A stretch of 5,696 nt of DNA, from positions 1-5,696 of the forward strand of contig JBKECE010000089.1 in the NCBI GenBank assembly GCA_047974325.1, written 5' to 3'. The first letter of the stretch is position 1. The number at the start of each line of letters is the position of its first letter. Position numbers and translations under genes: made by a program. The notes beneath the pieces are model-generated. The model was given only the letters and a program-made list of their open reading frames with translations, did not search any database and had not been told where the DNA came from. Source of the DNA: QVMP01 sp047974325. GTDB lineage: Bacteria > Bacteroidota > Bacteroidia > Bacteroidales > Dysgonomonadaceae. Below are positions 1-5,696 of the stretch, piece by piece.

Positions 1-1062
1 CGGAGCTATATGCACAATACCTGTACCATCTTCGGTGGTAACAAAATCGCCAGTGATTACACGGAAAGCATCACCATCGGGTTGCATCCAAGGAATTAAC
101 TGCTCGTAACGTATATCTGCCAATTCCGAACCTGTCCATTCCGCTACAACCTTATATGGGATCAGCTTATCTCCAACTTTATAATCTTCGAGTGCCAGAT
201 CAGCAGCCTTCGGATTGAACAGACTATCAACCAACCCTTTTGCAACTATAGCTGTTATCTTCTGTCCCGTATATTGGTTATATGATTGCACTGCAACATA
301 AGTGATGTTAGGTCCAACTGCCAAAGCCGTATTGGAAGGCAATGTCCATGGAGTTGTAGTCCAAGCCAGAAAAAAGGGTTCTCCGAAACGGGTCATTTCG
401 GGTTTGGGGTCTTTTATTTTAAACTGCGCTATACACGTAGTATCTTTCACATCCCTATATGTGCCCGGTTGGTTCAGTTCATGGGTGCTTAAACCCGTTC
501 CGGCAGCCGGGGAATATGGTTGAATTGTGTATCCTTTGTATAAATATCCTTTTTTATACAAATCTTTCAGCAGATACCACAATGATTCAATATATCTGTT
601 GTCATAAGTTATATAAGGATCATTCATATCTACCCAATAACCCATCCGTCGGGTGAGGTCTTCCCATTCTTTGGTATATTTCATCACCTCCTTGCGACAA
701 GCATTGTTATATTCCTCCACAGATATTTTTTTACCTATGTCTTCTTTTGTGATGCCTAAAGATTTTTCGACACCCAATTCAACAGGCAAACCATGTGTAT
801 CCCATCCGGCTTTGCGGTTCACCAAAAAGCCTTTCATTGTCTTATACCGGCAAAATATATCTTTTATAGAACGAGCCATCACATGATGTATACCCGGCAT
901 ACCGTTCGCAGAAGGTGGACCTTCATAGAAAACAAATGTTGGCGCAGACGATCTGATCTTTAGACTCTTCTGAAAGATATTATTCTTAGTCCATTTATCC
1001 AATATTTCTTTGTTTACTTCGGATAAATTGAATTGACTATACTCTGTAAATTTCTTTGCCAT
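1..1062 (-). CDS. ileS: Isoleucyl-tRNA synthetase, N-terminal 354 residues (partial)
   Basis: Class I aminoacyl-tRNA synthetase that charges tRNA-Ile with isoleucine in the cytoplasm. My reverse-strand translation begins MAKKFTEYSQFNLSEV at 1062 and stays open to base 1, so the C-terminal two thirds (KMSKS loop, anticodon-binding part) lie outside; Bacteroidota IleRS is usually above 1,000 residues. Visible landmarks are FYEGPPSANGMPGIHHV (about 45-61), which holds the ATP-binding HIGH-type motif as GIHH (57-60); WDTHGLPVE, typical of the Rossmann fold; the threonine-rich editing-site motif AWTTTPWTLPSN (233-244) of the CP1 domain; and GTGIVHIAP (346-354), the start of the second editing motif. 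A purine-rich GGAAAGG lies 10 nt upstream of the ATG, and no earlier in-frame start is needed. GIHH instead of HxGH is the oddity. The family call is very secure; subclass (IleRS2-like) is inference. Confidence 0.97.
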   Translation of the reverse strand, partial: MAKKFTEYSQFNLSEVNKEILDKWTKNNIFQKSLKIRSSAPTFVFYEGPPSANGMPGIHHVMARSIKDIFCRYKTMKGFLVNRKAGWDTHGLPVELGVEKSLGITKEDIGKKISVEEYNNACRKEVMKYTKEWEDLTRRMGYWVDMNDPYITYDNRYIESLWYLLKDLYKKGYLYKGYTIQPYSPAAGTGLSTHELNQPGTYRDVKDTTCIAQFKIKDPKPEMTRFGEPFFLAWTTTPWTLPSNTALAVGPNITYVAVQSYNQYTGQKITAIVAKGLVDSLFNPKAADLALEDYKVGDKLIPYKVVAEWTGSELADIRYEQLIPWMQPDGDAFRVITGDFVTTEDGTGIVHIAP

Positions 1063-1097
1063 TTTATAATTACCTTTCCTTTCATAAAAAATTGTCG

Positions 1098-1105
1098 CAA
1101 ATATA
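1098..1105 (-). promoter_or_regulatory. Putative -7 promoter element of ileS
   Basis: Read on the minus strand this is TATATTTG, an exact match to the Bacteroidota housekeeping-sigma consensus TAnnTTTG. It sits 35 nt upstream of the ileS start, giving a predicted leader of roughly 25-30 nt. I see no TTTG box at the expected 17-23 nt further upstream, so only half of the promoter is supported. The rest of the 1063-1233 gap is very AT-rich and contains a 10-bp palindrome CATTATAATG (1143-1152) of unknown meaning. No T-box leader fits in this space. Confidence 0.5.
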
Positions 1106-1203
1106 ATGAAAAAAGATTATATAATAAGATAATTTACATTCGCATTATAATGTGTAAAATTTGGACTATCATATACGAAAAGAGGAACTAAACATATTTT
1201 TAT

Positions 1204-1211
1204 TATTTTTG
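1204..1211 (+). promoter_or_regulatory. Putative -7 promoter element of the Wzi-like gene
   Basis: TATTTTTG matches TAnnTTTG exactly and ends 22 nt before the ATG at 1234, which predicts a short leader of about 15 nt. That leader (AATAAATTTTTCACAA) has no Shine-Dalgarno, as is common in Bacteroidota. The only upstream TTTG (1160-1163) is 40 nt away, too far for a standard -33 box. In such T-rich sequence a chance match is possible. Confidence 0.45.
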
Positions 1212-1233
1212 TTTTGGAATAAATTTTTCACAA

Positions 1234-2850
1234 ATGAAAATAAACACATTTTTCACTCTCTTATTACTTTTCACTATTGTCGAAGCGGGACGTGCGCAAA
1301 TAGGATTCACTCAGATAGAAAGTGATGGAACAGCTACTGCCATAACGCAGCACGTAGATTCTCTGGGAAATGTTACTGAACAAGATACCATACAACTTGA
1401 CAATATACAAGCACTACCTTTACAGTCATCAGTGAAGAGTGATCCATCCAAAACCGATTATATAGAGGCTAAAATAGAGGCAGTGGGTGGATTTTCGAAA
1501 GGAGACAATTCTCCATTTTGGTTCACCAACAACAATTATGGCATAGGTTCAATAGAAAAAAATAGTCAATACCTGCGAGTAGGTCTTTCTGTGAACAAAG
1601 ATCTGATCGAAATTAAAGGTAAAAAGCTCTGGATCAATGCCGGAGCGGACTTCATTATAGCCAACAATTTTCAATCCAATTATTATTTTCATCAACTATT
1701 TATTGATTTCGATTACAGGGCTCTAAAACTATCCATCGGAGCAAAAGAACGAAAAAGTGAATATTTAAATGATGCTTTGAGTAGTGGAAATCTAACTCAT
1801 TCTATCAATAACAGACCTATCCCTCAAGTTGAAATAGGACTTCCAAATTATGAAACCGTTCCTTTCACTAATGGTCTGCTTCACATAAAAGGAGGCTTAT
1901 CTTATGGTTGGTTCACTGACAATGGATATAAATTGACACATGCTTCTGATGGTGATTATGCTTTGAATGTGTTATATCATAGAAAATACGCATATTTCAA
2001 ATTAGACAACGGACATCCATTCACTTTCACTTTAGGTTTGGATATGGGTGCTCAGTTTAGTGGAGATATGTATAAGGATTTTAAATATTATCAGAGCAGC
2101 CCGCATAAATTATCCGATTTTTTTAAAGTTCTCATTCCATCGGCAGGCGGAAAAGATGCCAATTCCACTGACATCGTGAACATCATAGGCAACATGTATG
2201 GAAGTTGGCATTTTTTAGCAAACTATAAAATAAGTGCACAATATGAAATAAAGGGATATTATGACCATTACTTTGACGATCATTCGGGCATGTGGTTCAA
2301 AAATATGCCTGATGGACTTTGGGGTATTGAATGGTCTTTGCATAACTTCAAACCGATCACAAACATAGTTCTTGAATATGTGCACACAAAAAACCAATCG
2401 GGTCCATTTCTTTGGGATGAAACCAGTGAAATTCCGGTACAGGTGAGTGGTGGTGATGACTATTATAACTCCGTCGACTATATTTCACTGTCTAACTATG
2501 GGCTGGTCTTAGGTAATCCTTTTATTATATCTCCAATCTACAGCCGTGGAAAAACGTTATGGATCAGAAACAACCGTATTTCTGCATTTCATGGTGGAAT
2601 CAGTGGATATGTCTCTTCTGAACTACAGTATAGGGCACTATGTTCCTATTCTAGGAATTGGGGCACTTATTCAAATCCGTCAATAAGTATAAAAGATCAA
2701 TTCTCCTGCTTGGCTGAGGTTAACTATATCCCACAAAAACTTGTAGGGTGGGCATTTAGTTTAGCTGTAGCGAATGACAATTCAGATTTGGTAGGCGACA
2801 ATACAGGAATCAGGATCAAAATCTCAAAAACACTAAATTCCAACAGATAG
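1234..2850 (+). CDS. Secreted capsule-assembly Wzi-like outer-membrane protein
   Basis: A 538-residue exported protein. Residues 1-21 form a signal peptide: K2, a hydrophobic run FFTLLLLFTIV (6-16), then a likely cleavage after GRA (21|Q22). There is no lipobox cysteine. Residues 22-74 are a polar, threonine/glutamine-rich linker. From about 76 the sequence turns into alternating aromatic and polar strands rich in Y, F, W, G and N, typical of an outer-membrane beta-barrel. Stretches such as IEAVGGFSKGDNSPFWFTNN (81-100), DDHSGMWFKNMPDGLWGIEW (348-367) and GGDDYYNSVDY (406-416) resemble Bacteroidota proteins annotated as the capsule assembly Wzi family. In Escherichia coli, Wzi is an outer-membrane lectin that anchors K30 capsule; whether the Bacteroidota members do the same is unproven. 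The gene is monocistronic in this window, diverging from ileS and converging on the lipoprotein gene. The family call rests on recalled pattern; an unrelated porin-like barrel is the alternative. Confidence 0.75.
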   Translation: MKINTFFTLLLLFTIVEAGRAQIGFTQIESDGTATAITQHVDSLGNVTEQDTIQLDNIQALPLQSSVKSDPSKTDYIEAKIEAVGGFSKGDNSPFWFTNNNYGIGSIEKNSQYLRVGLSVNKDLIEIKGKKLWINAGADFIIANNFQSNYYFHQLFIDFDYRALKLSIGAKERKSEYLNDALSSGNLTHSINNRPIPQVEIGLPNYETVPFTNGLLHIKGGLSYGWFTDNGYKLTHASDGDYALNVLYHRKYAYFKLDNGHPFTFTLGLDMGAQFSGDMYKDFKYYQSSPHKLSDFFKVLIPSAGGKDANSTDIVNIIGNMYGSWHFLANYKISAQYEIKGYYDHYFDDHSGMWFKNMPDGLWGIEWSLHNFKPITNIVLEYVHTKNQSGPFLWDETSEIPVQVSGGDDYYNSVDYISLSNYGLVLGNPFIISPIYSRGKTLWIRNNRISAFHGGISGYVSSELQYRALCSYSRNWGTYSNPSISIKDQFSCLAEVNYIPQKLVGWAFSLAVANDNSDLVGDNTGIRIKISKTLNSNR

Positions 2851-2877
2851 AATTTATGTTGCGGTGTGTAATAAATT
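2851..2877. terminator. Weak AT-only inverted repeat at the convergent junction
   Basis: AATTTAT (2851-2857) and ATAAATT (2871-2877) are perfect complements around a 13-nt loop, filling the gap between two convergent genes and touching the stop codon of the minus-strand gene. The position suits a bidirectional terminator, but the stem is only 7 bp, has no G-C pair and no clear uridine tract. It could easily be chance in AT-rich DNA. Confidence 0.25.
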
Positions 2878-3892
2878 AGACTTTGACAAAGCGTCCGTCT
2901 TTGCTTATCTTATATGATTCTTTACTTGCCGAAACTGCATCACCTCTCTTTATTATTGTATGAGTGAGATGGATAGACATATCTTCATCAATTGCAAAAG
3001 TAGTTTCTTCGCCCGACAAATTTTCACTATTTCCATCATCATAAGTGGCGGTATCAATGGTCAAGCCTGATATTACCCTTCCATTTTGAATCACTAATAG
3101 GTCGGCATATGAAAAATCACCACATTCTGAATATATTAATACATAATATTTATCGTCATCAGTTTTTTTCAATGTCAAATAATTGATCCCATCATGACAG
3201 TCGTAGTTTTTCATGCCTTCTATATTACTGCATGTGAATATGGAGTAATCAAGTGAAAGCAAATCATCTGAAACGATAGGATAACTAACATTTGAATTTG
3301 ACCTGAAACACTTTGAATTAGTTGTCACCAATTGCTCAGGTACAACCTCAAAAATTCCCTGATCGTTTATTTGATATGTTTTATAGTCAAAAAAGTGGCT
3401 GTTGTTCTTTTGATCCATAGTAGTCACTTTAAACTGATAATCTTTGTTTATCTCGAACGAAGTGACTTCCATATTTTTTTTATTGCCACGTTCCAGCAAT
3501 TCACTCTCTATGAATAAACTCGAAATTACACTATCTCTCAACACTGATAACATCACATAGCGATATGTGTAGCCGTCACATTTCATAGGCACCGCTATTA
3601 TGTTGTACTCATTTTTGTTCGGAAACGGTATGTAAAGCAGATAATCCTTACCACAAGTAAAATTGTCAATTCCCCGGATATGGGTAAAGAGTGTGTCCGG
3701 TTTCAGTTTCTTTGACACCACAAGATTTCCGCCAAACGGCAGCAAGATCTGACTTTCCTTAAACTCTATTGAGATAACTGTATCTTCCAATGCCTCAAAG
3801 GCAGGTTCTTCTGTAACAGTCTGTGGTTCTTTGTTGTTTCGACAGGAAACAAACATTAGGACTATCACAACAAGCCCTAAAATATATTTCAT
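2876..3892 (-). CDS. Uncharacterised lipoprotein with tandemly duplicated domain
   Basis: A 338-residue protein of unknown function. The N-terminus MKYILGLVVIVLMFVSC is a lipoprotein signal: lysine, hydrophobic core, then cysteine 17 after F-V-S, a slightly atypical lipobox. Following residues RNNKEPQ show no clear acidic surface-export signal, so the mature protein may face the periplasm; this is inference. A disordered linker (18-35) leads to a beta-rich body. Residues 74-184 and 226-338 align as two copies of one domain: G-x-x-N-[FY]-x-C (74-80; 226-232), a second cysteine exactly 25 residues later (105; 257), VISSLFIE/VISGLTID (122-129; 273-280) and a closing Y-x-I-x-x-x-G-x-F-x-x-V (173-184; 327-338). 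Start at 3892 is set by the signal peptide; I see no Shine-Dalgarno. It diverges from rmlB and has no partner gene in the window. I do not recognise the family. Confidence 0.85.
   Translation of the reverse strand: MKYILGLVVIVLMFVSCRNNKEPQTVTEEPAFEALEDTVISIEFKESQILLPFGGNLVVSKKLKPDTLFTHIRGIDNFTCGKDYLLYIPFPNKNEYNIIAVPMKCDGYTYRYVMLSVLRDSVISSLFIESELLERGNKKNMEVTSFEINKDYQFKVTTMDQKNNSHFFDYKTYQINDQGIFEVVPEQLVTTNSKCFRSNSNVSYPIVSDDLLSLDYSIFTCSNIEGMKNYDCHDGINYLTLKKTDDDKYYVLIYSECGDFSYADLLVIQNGRVISGLTIDTATYDDGNSENLSGEETTFAIDEDMSIHLTHTIIKRGDAVSASKESYKISKDGRFVKV
2879..3217 (-). repeat. Lipoprotein internal repeat, copy 2 (residues 226-338)
   Basis: Second copy, from G226 to the C-terminal V338. It contains cysteines 232 and 257 at the same 25-residue spacing as copy 1 and ends with YKISKDGRFVKV. 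The protein stops exactly at the end of this repeat. Two extra cysteines (195 and 221) lie in the linker between the copies. Confidence 0.65.
3341..3673 (-). repeat. Lipoprotein internal repeat, copy 1 (residues 74-184)
   Basis: First copy of the duplicated domain, running from G74 to V184. It contains cysteines 80 and 105 and ends with YQINDQGIFEVV. The similarity to the second copy is at protein level; the DNA of the two copies has diverged, which points to an old duplication. Confidence 0.65.
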
Positions 3893-3902
3893 AATTTACA
3901 AT

Positions 3903-3917
3903 ATGATTAGTAATCAT
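3903..3917. promoter_or_regulatory. Perfect 15-nt palindrome, possible operator
   Basis: ATGATTA-G-TAATCAT is a perfect 7+7 inverted repeat with a one-base centre. It lies 10 nt upstream of the lipoprotein ATG and inside its predicted 5' leader, downstream of the putative -7 box. Such a site could bind a dimeric repressor or form a small hairpin over the start region. No regulator is encoded nearby in the window, so the role is speculative. Confidence 0.3.
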
Positions 3918-3938
3918 TAACAATACGAATACTGAATG

Positions 3939-3974
3939 CAAAAATATACATTTATTCATTTCATTATATCCAAA
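3939..3974 (-). promoter_or_regulatory. Putative promoter of the lipoprotein gene
   Basis: On the minus strand, TTTG (3971-3974) is followed after 24 nt by TATTTTTG (3939-3946), an exact TAnnTTTG match. The spacer is one base beyond the usual 17-23 nt. This is the only one of the four candidate promoters here with both boxes. The predicted leader is about 40 nt and includes the 15-nt palindrome. Confidence 0.5.
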
Positions 3975-3990
3975 GCATTCAATTATTTTT

Positions 3991-3998
3991 TACATTTG
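3991..3998 (+). promoter_or_regulatory. Putative -7 promoter element of rmlB
   Basis: TACATTTG matches TAnnTTTG and ends 31 nt before the rmlB ATG, predicting a leader of about 25 nt. No TTTG box is present at the right distance upstream. The element is only 17 nt from the candidate -33 box of the divergent lipoprotein promoter (3971-3974), so the two polymerase footprints would overlap. Confidence 0.45.
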
Positions 3999-4028
3999 TA
4001 GCAAATTTTATCATATCTAATTTATTAT

Positions 4029-5165
4029 ATGGCTTATTTAGTAACTGGCGGAGCTGGATTTATCGGTTCTAATTTTGTAAAACATTTTCTTTCGGCTCAC
4101 AAAAACGAACAAATCATCCTTTTTGATGCGCTCACTTATGCAGGCAATCTAGGCACATTATCTGCCGAATTGAAAAATCCGAATGTGATTTTTGTGAAAG
4201 GAGACATCAGAAACCGTGAAATCACCAATAAGGTCTTCAAAGACTATCCCATTCAATATGTGATAAACTTTGCAGCAGAAAGCCATGTAGACCGTAGTAT
4301 AGAAGACCCACAGCTGTTTTTGGAAGTGAACATTCTGGGCACTCAAAATCTGCTGGACACAGCAAAAGAATTCTGGACAGAAGGAAAAGACGAAAATGGC
4401 TATCCGATATGGAAAGATAATGTGAAATTTTTACAAGTGTCCACTGATGAAGTATATGGTTCACTCGGTGAAGAAGGTTACTTTACGGAAAGCACACCAC
4501 TTGACCCGCGTTCGCCATACAGTGCGTCCAAAGCCAGTGCCGACATGATTGTGCGCGCCTATAATGAAACATTCAAAATGCCCATCAATATCACCCGTTG
4601 TTCTAATAATTACGGTCCTTATCATTTTCCGGAAAAACTGATTCCACTAATTATACGTAATATTTTGGCAGGAAAGCCTTTACCGGTTTACGGAGACGGA
4701 AGCAATGTGCGTGACTGGCTTTATGTAGAAGACCATTGCAAAGCCATTGATACAGTTCTGCACAAAGGGAAGATCGGTGAAATTTATAATGTAGGCGGAC
4801 ACAATGAGAAAAAAAATATTGATATCGTAAAACTTGTGATTGCCACCATACATGACATTATGGAGAAGCAGCCTGAATATCGTTCTGCATTGAATAAAAA
4901 AGACATCTTGCCAGACGGCACGACTGACATATCTTGGATAAATGAAGATTTGATCACCTTTGTCAGAGATCGTCAGGGACACGACCACAGATATGCTATT
5001 GACCCAACTAAAATTTCAAAAGAATTGGGTTGGCTTCCTACTACAATGTTCGATGATGGCATCGTAAAAACCATCTATTGGTATCTCGACAATCAGACTT
5101 GGGTAGAGGAAGTTACATCCGGAGACTACCTGAAATACTATCAAGAGATGTATGCAAACAGATAA
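4029..5165 (+). CDS. rmlB: dTDP-glucose 4,6-dehydratase
   Basis: Cytoplasmic extended short-chain dehydrogenase that converts dTDP-D-glucose to dTDP-4-keto-6-deoxy-D-glucose, the second step of dTDP-L-rhamnose synthesis and the branch point to other deoxysugars. The 378 residues start MAYLVTGGAGFIGSN, with the NAD-binding glycine motif GGAGFIG at 7-13. The family hallmarks are FAAESHVDRSIEDP (81-94), the STDEVYG block with catalytic T139, D140 and E141, and the YxxxK pair Y164/K168 in SPYSASKAS. Substrate-side motifs are NNYGPYHFPEKLIPL (193-207), YGDGSNVRDWLYVEDH (221-236) and DRQGHDHRYAID (314-325). Insertions near 115-131 and 285-305 make it somewhat longer than the roughly 350-residue proteobacterial enzymes, as I recall for Bacteroidota RmlB. 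No rmlA, rmlC or rmlD is adjacent in the window. All catalytic residues are present, so it should be active. No Shine-Dalgarno is seen. Confidence 0.97.
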   Translation: MAYLVTGGAGFIGSNFVKHFLSAHKNEQIILFDALTYAGNLGTLSAELKNPNVIFVKGDIRNREITNKVFKDYPIQYVINFAAESHVDRSIEDPQLFLEVNILGTQNLLDTAKEFWTEGKDENGYPIWKDNVKFLQVSTDEVYGSLGEEGYFTESTPLDPRSPYSASKASADMIVRAYNETFKMPINITRCSNNYGPYHFPEKLIPLIIRNILAGKPLPVYGDGSNVRDWLYVEDHCKAIDTVLHKGKIGEIYNVGGHNEKKNIDIVKLVIATIHDIMEKQPEYRSALNKKDILPDGTTDISWINEDLITFVRDRQGHDHRYAIDPTKISKELGWLPTTMFDDGIVKTIYWYLDNQTWVEEVTSGDYLKYYQEMYANR

Positions 5166-5210
5166 AGGTTTTTGATCAGCATCACAATTCTCAACAAAAC
5201 ATAAACAATT

Positions 5211-5696
5211 ATGGAAAAACTAAAGTCTGTTTTAGCCGATAAAATTCTGGAAATATCGGATGCCGGTGGCGAAAATGTAAAAAACCGCCTCGATAAGGTG
5301 CAACGGTTCAGAGATTTTGCAAATGCCTGCCAGTCATTAATGATAAAATATCCTGAAATTGAGAATGAACTGATTAAAATGGTAAATGAGAACGACTTTG
5401 ATACAAAAATTGCATCATCCCGGGTCGATTCAGTTATTAGACTCAGCCACAACGAAACAATCGTTGATAAAGAAAAACAAGAAGTAATAGATAAACTTGA
5501 AGAAATAGCAGATCAGTTTGATCCAGAAAATACAGACACTCAGGAAAAACTTTTGCCGGAAGGCGAAATCGTTTTAGAGTTACCGGATGCGGAAGCACCG
5601 GAGAAAAAAATCTATACGGAATATGAGGATGTAGTTCCATCGACCACCGAGCAGAATAATAAAGAGACTGTGCTGAATAAAAAAAATATAAACAAA
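5211..5696 (+). CDS. Uncharacterised acidic cytoplasmic protein (partial, 3' end missing)
   Basis: An open frame of 162 codons from ATG at 5211 that reaches the window edge without a stop. It starts 45 nt after the rmlB stop, on the same strand, with no convincing promoter in the gap, so co-transcription is likely. There is no signal peptide or membrane segment. Residues 1-80 look like a compact helical domain (MEKLKSVLADKILEIS; RFRDFANACQSLMIKYPEIE; FDTKIASSRVDSVIRL). Residues 85-102 are a charged helix, possibly a short coiled coil (KEKQEVIDKLEEIADQ). From about 103 on, the sequence is acidic, proline- and threonine-containing and probably disordered, turning lysine/asparagine-rich at the edge. 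I do not recognise a named family; the N-terminal part has the look of a conserved Bacteroidota hypothetical protein. The long open frame, sensible codon use and structured N-terminus support a real gene. A polysaccharide role is only suggested by its neighbour. Confidence 0.75.
   Translation, partial: MEKLKSVLADKILEISDAGGENVKNRLDKVQRFRDFANACQSLMIKYPEIENELIKMVNENDFDTKIASSRVDSVIRLSHNETIVDKEKQEVIDKLEEIADQFDPENTDTQEKLLPEGEIVLELPDAEAPEKKIYTEYEDVVPSTTEQNNKETVLNKKNINK

Noticed and set aside
286..886. Several short plus-strand open frames in the first kilobase
   Set aside because: All fall inside the minus-strand ileS frame, which carries unmistakable class I synthetase motifs.
1143..1152. 10-bp palindrome CATTATAATG between ileS and the Wzi-like gene
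   Set aside because: It is short and purely A/T apart from its outer bases, does not overlap either -7 element, and is plausible by chance in this composition.
1063..1233. T-box riboswitch or other structured leader upstream of ileS
   Set aside because: The gap to the divergent gene is 171 nt, the predicted leader only 25-30 nt, and I see no T-box sequence, specifier stem or terminator. T-boxes are typical of Firmicutes rather than Bacteroidota.
4680..4988. Open frame of about 100 codons on the minus strand inside rmlB
   Set aside because: It lies wholly within a strongly conserved rmlB coding region, has no promoter or family resemblance, and is best explained as an antisense shadow.
5141..5640. 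Two minus-strand open frames at the right end
   Set aside because: They overlap the plus-strand gene at 5211, whose frame is open for 162 codons with a coherent domain-like N-terminus; the minus-strand translations have no recognisable features.
1..5696. Mobile elements, CRISPR arrays, tRNA or rRNA genes, integration sites
   Set aside because: No transposase or integrase frame, no direct-repeat array, no cloverleaf sequence and no terminal inverted repeats were seen; the window reads as ordinary chromosomal genes.

Overview
The window looks like chromosomal DNA from a Bacteroidota bacterium, most likely of the order Bacteroidales. It is AT-rich. It has a Bacteroidota-type isoleucyl-tRNA synthetase, a Wzi-like outer-membrane protein and a 378-residue RmlB. 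All four intergenic-facing gene starts are preceded by a match to the Bacteroidota sigma-ABfr -7 element TAnnTTTG, and three of the four lack a recognisable Shine-Dalgarno. The genus cannot be fixed from sequence alone.

Layout, left to right: (1) 1-1062, minus strand, the first 354 residues of isoleucyl-tRNA synthetase (ileS), running off the left edge. (2) 1063-1233, a divergent promoter region. (3) 1234-2850, plus strand, a secreted 538-residue beta-rich protein resembling the Bacteroidota capsule-assembly Wzi family. (4) 2851-2875, a 25-nt convergent junction with a weak AT-only inverted repeat. (5) 2876-3892, minus strand, an uncharacterised lipoprotein that I read as two tandem copies of a domain of about 110 residues, each with a cysteine pair at identical spacing. 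(6) 3893-4028, a second divergent promoter region with a perfect 15-nt palindrome near the lipoprotein start. (7) 4029-5165, plus strand, dTDP-glucose 4,6-dehydratase (rmlB). (8) 5211 to the right edge, plus strand, an uncharacterised acidic, probably cytoplasmic protein, probably co-transcribed with rmlB and open at the window end.

RmlB makes dTDP-4-keto-6-deoxyglucose, a precursor of rhamnose and other deoxysugars in surface polysaccharide. The Wzi-like protein would act at the outer membrane in capsule attachment or assembly. The two share a cell-envelope theme but are in separate transcription units, so a functional link is inference. The points most worth a second look are the swapped GIHH form of the HIGH motif in IleRS, the internally duplicated lipoprotein, and the unknown gene behind rmlB. 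I saw no mobile element, CRISPR array, tRNA or rRNA, and no stretch over 300 bases without a gene.
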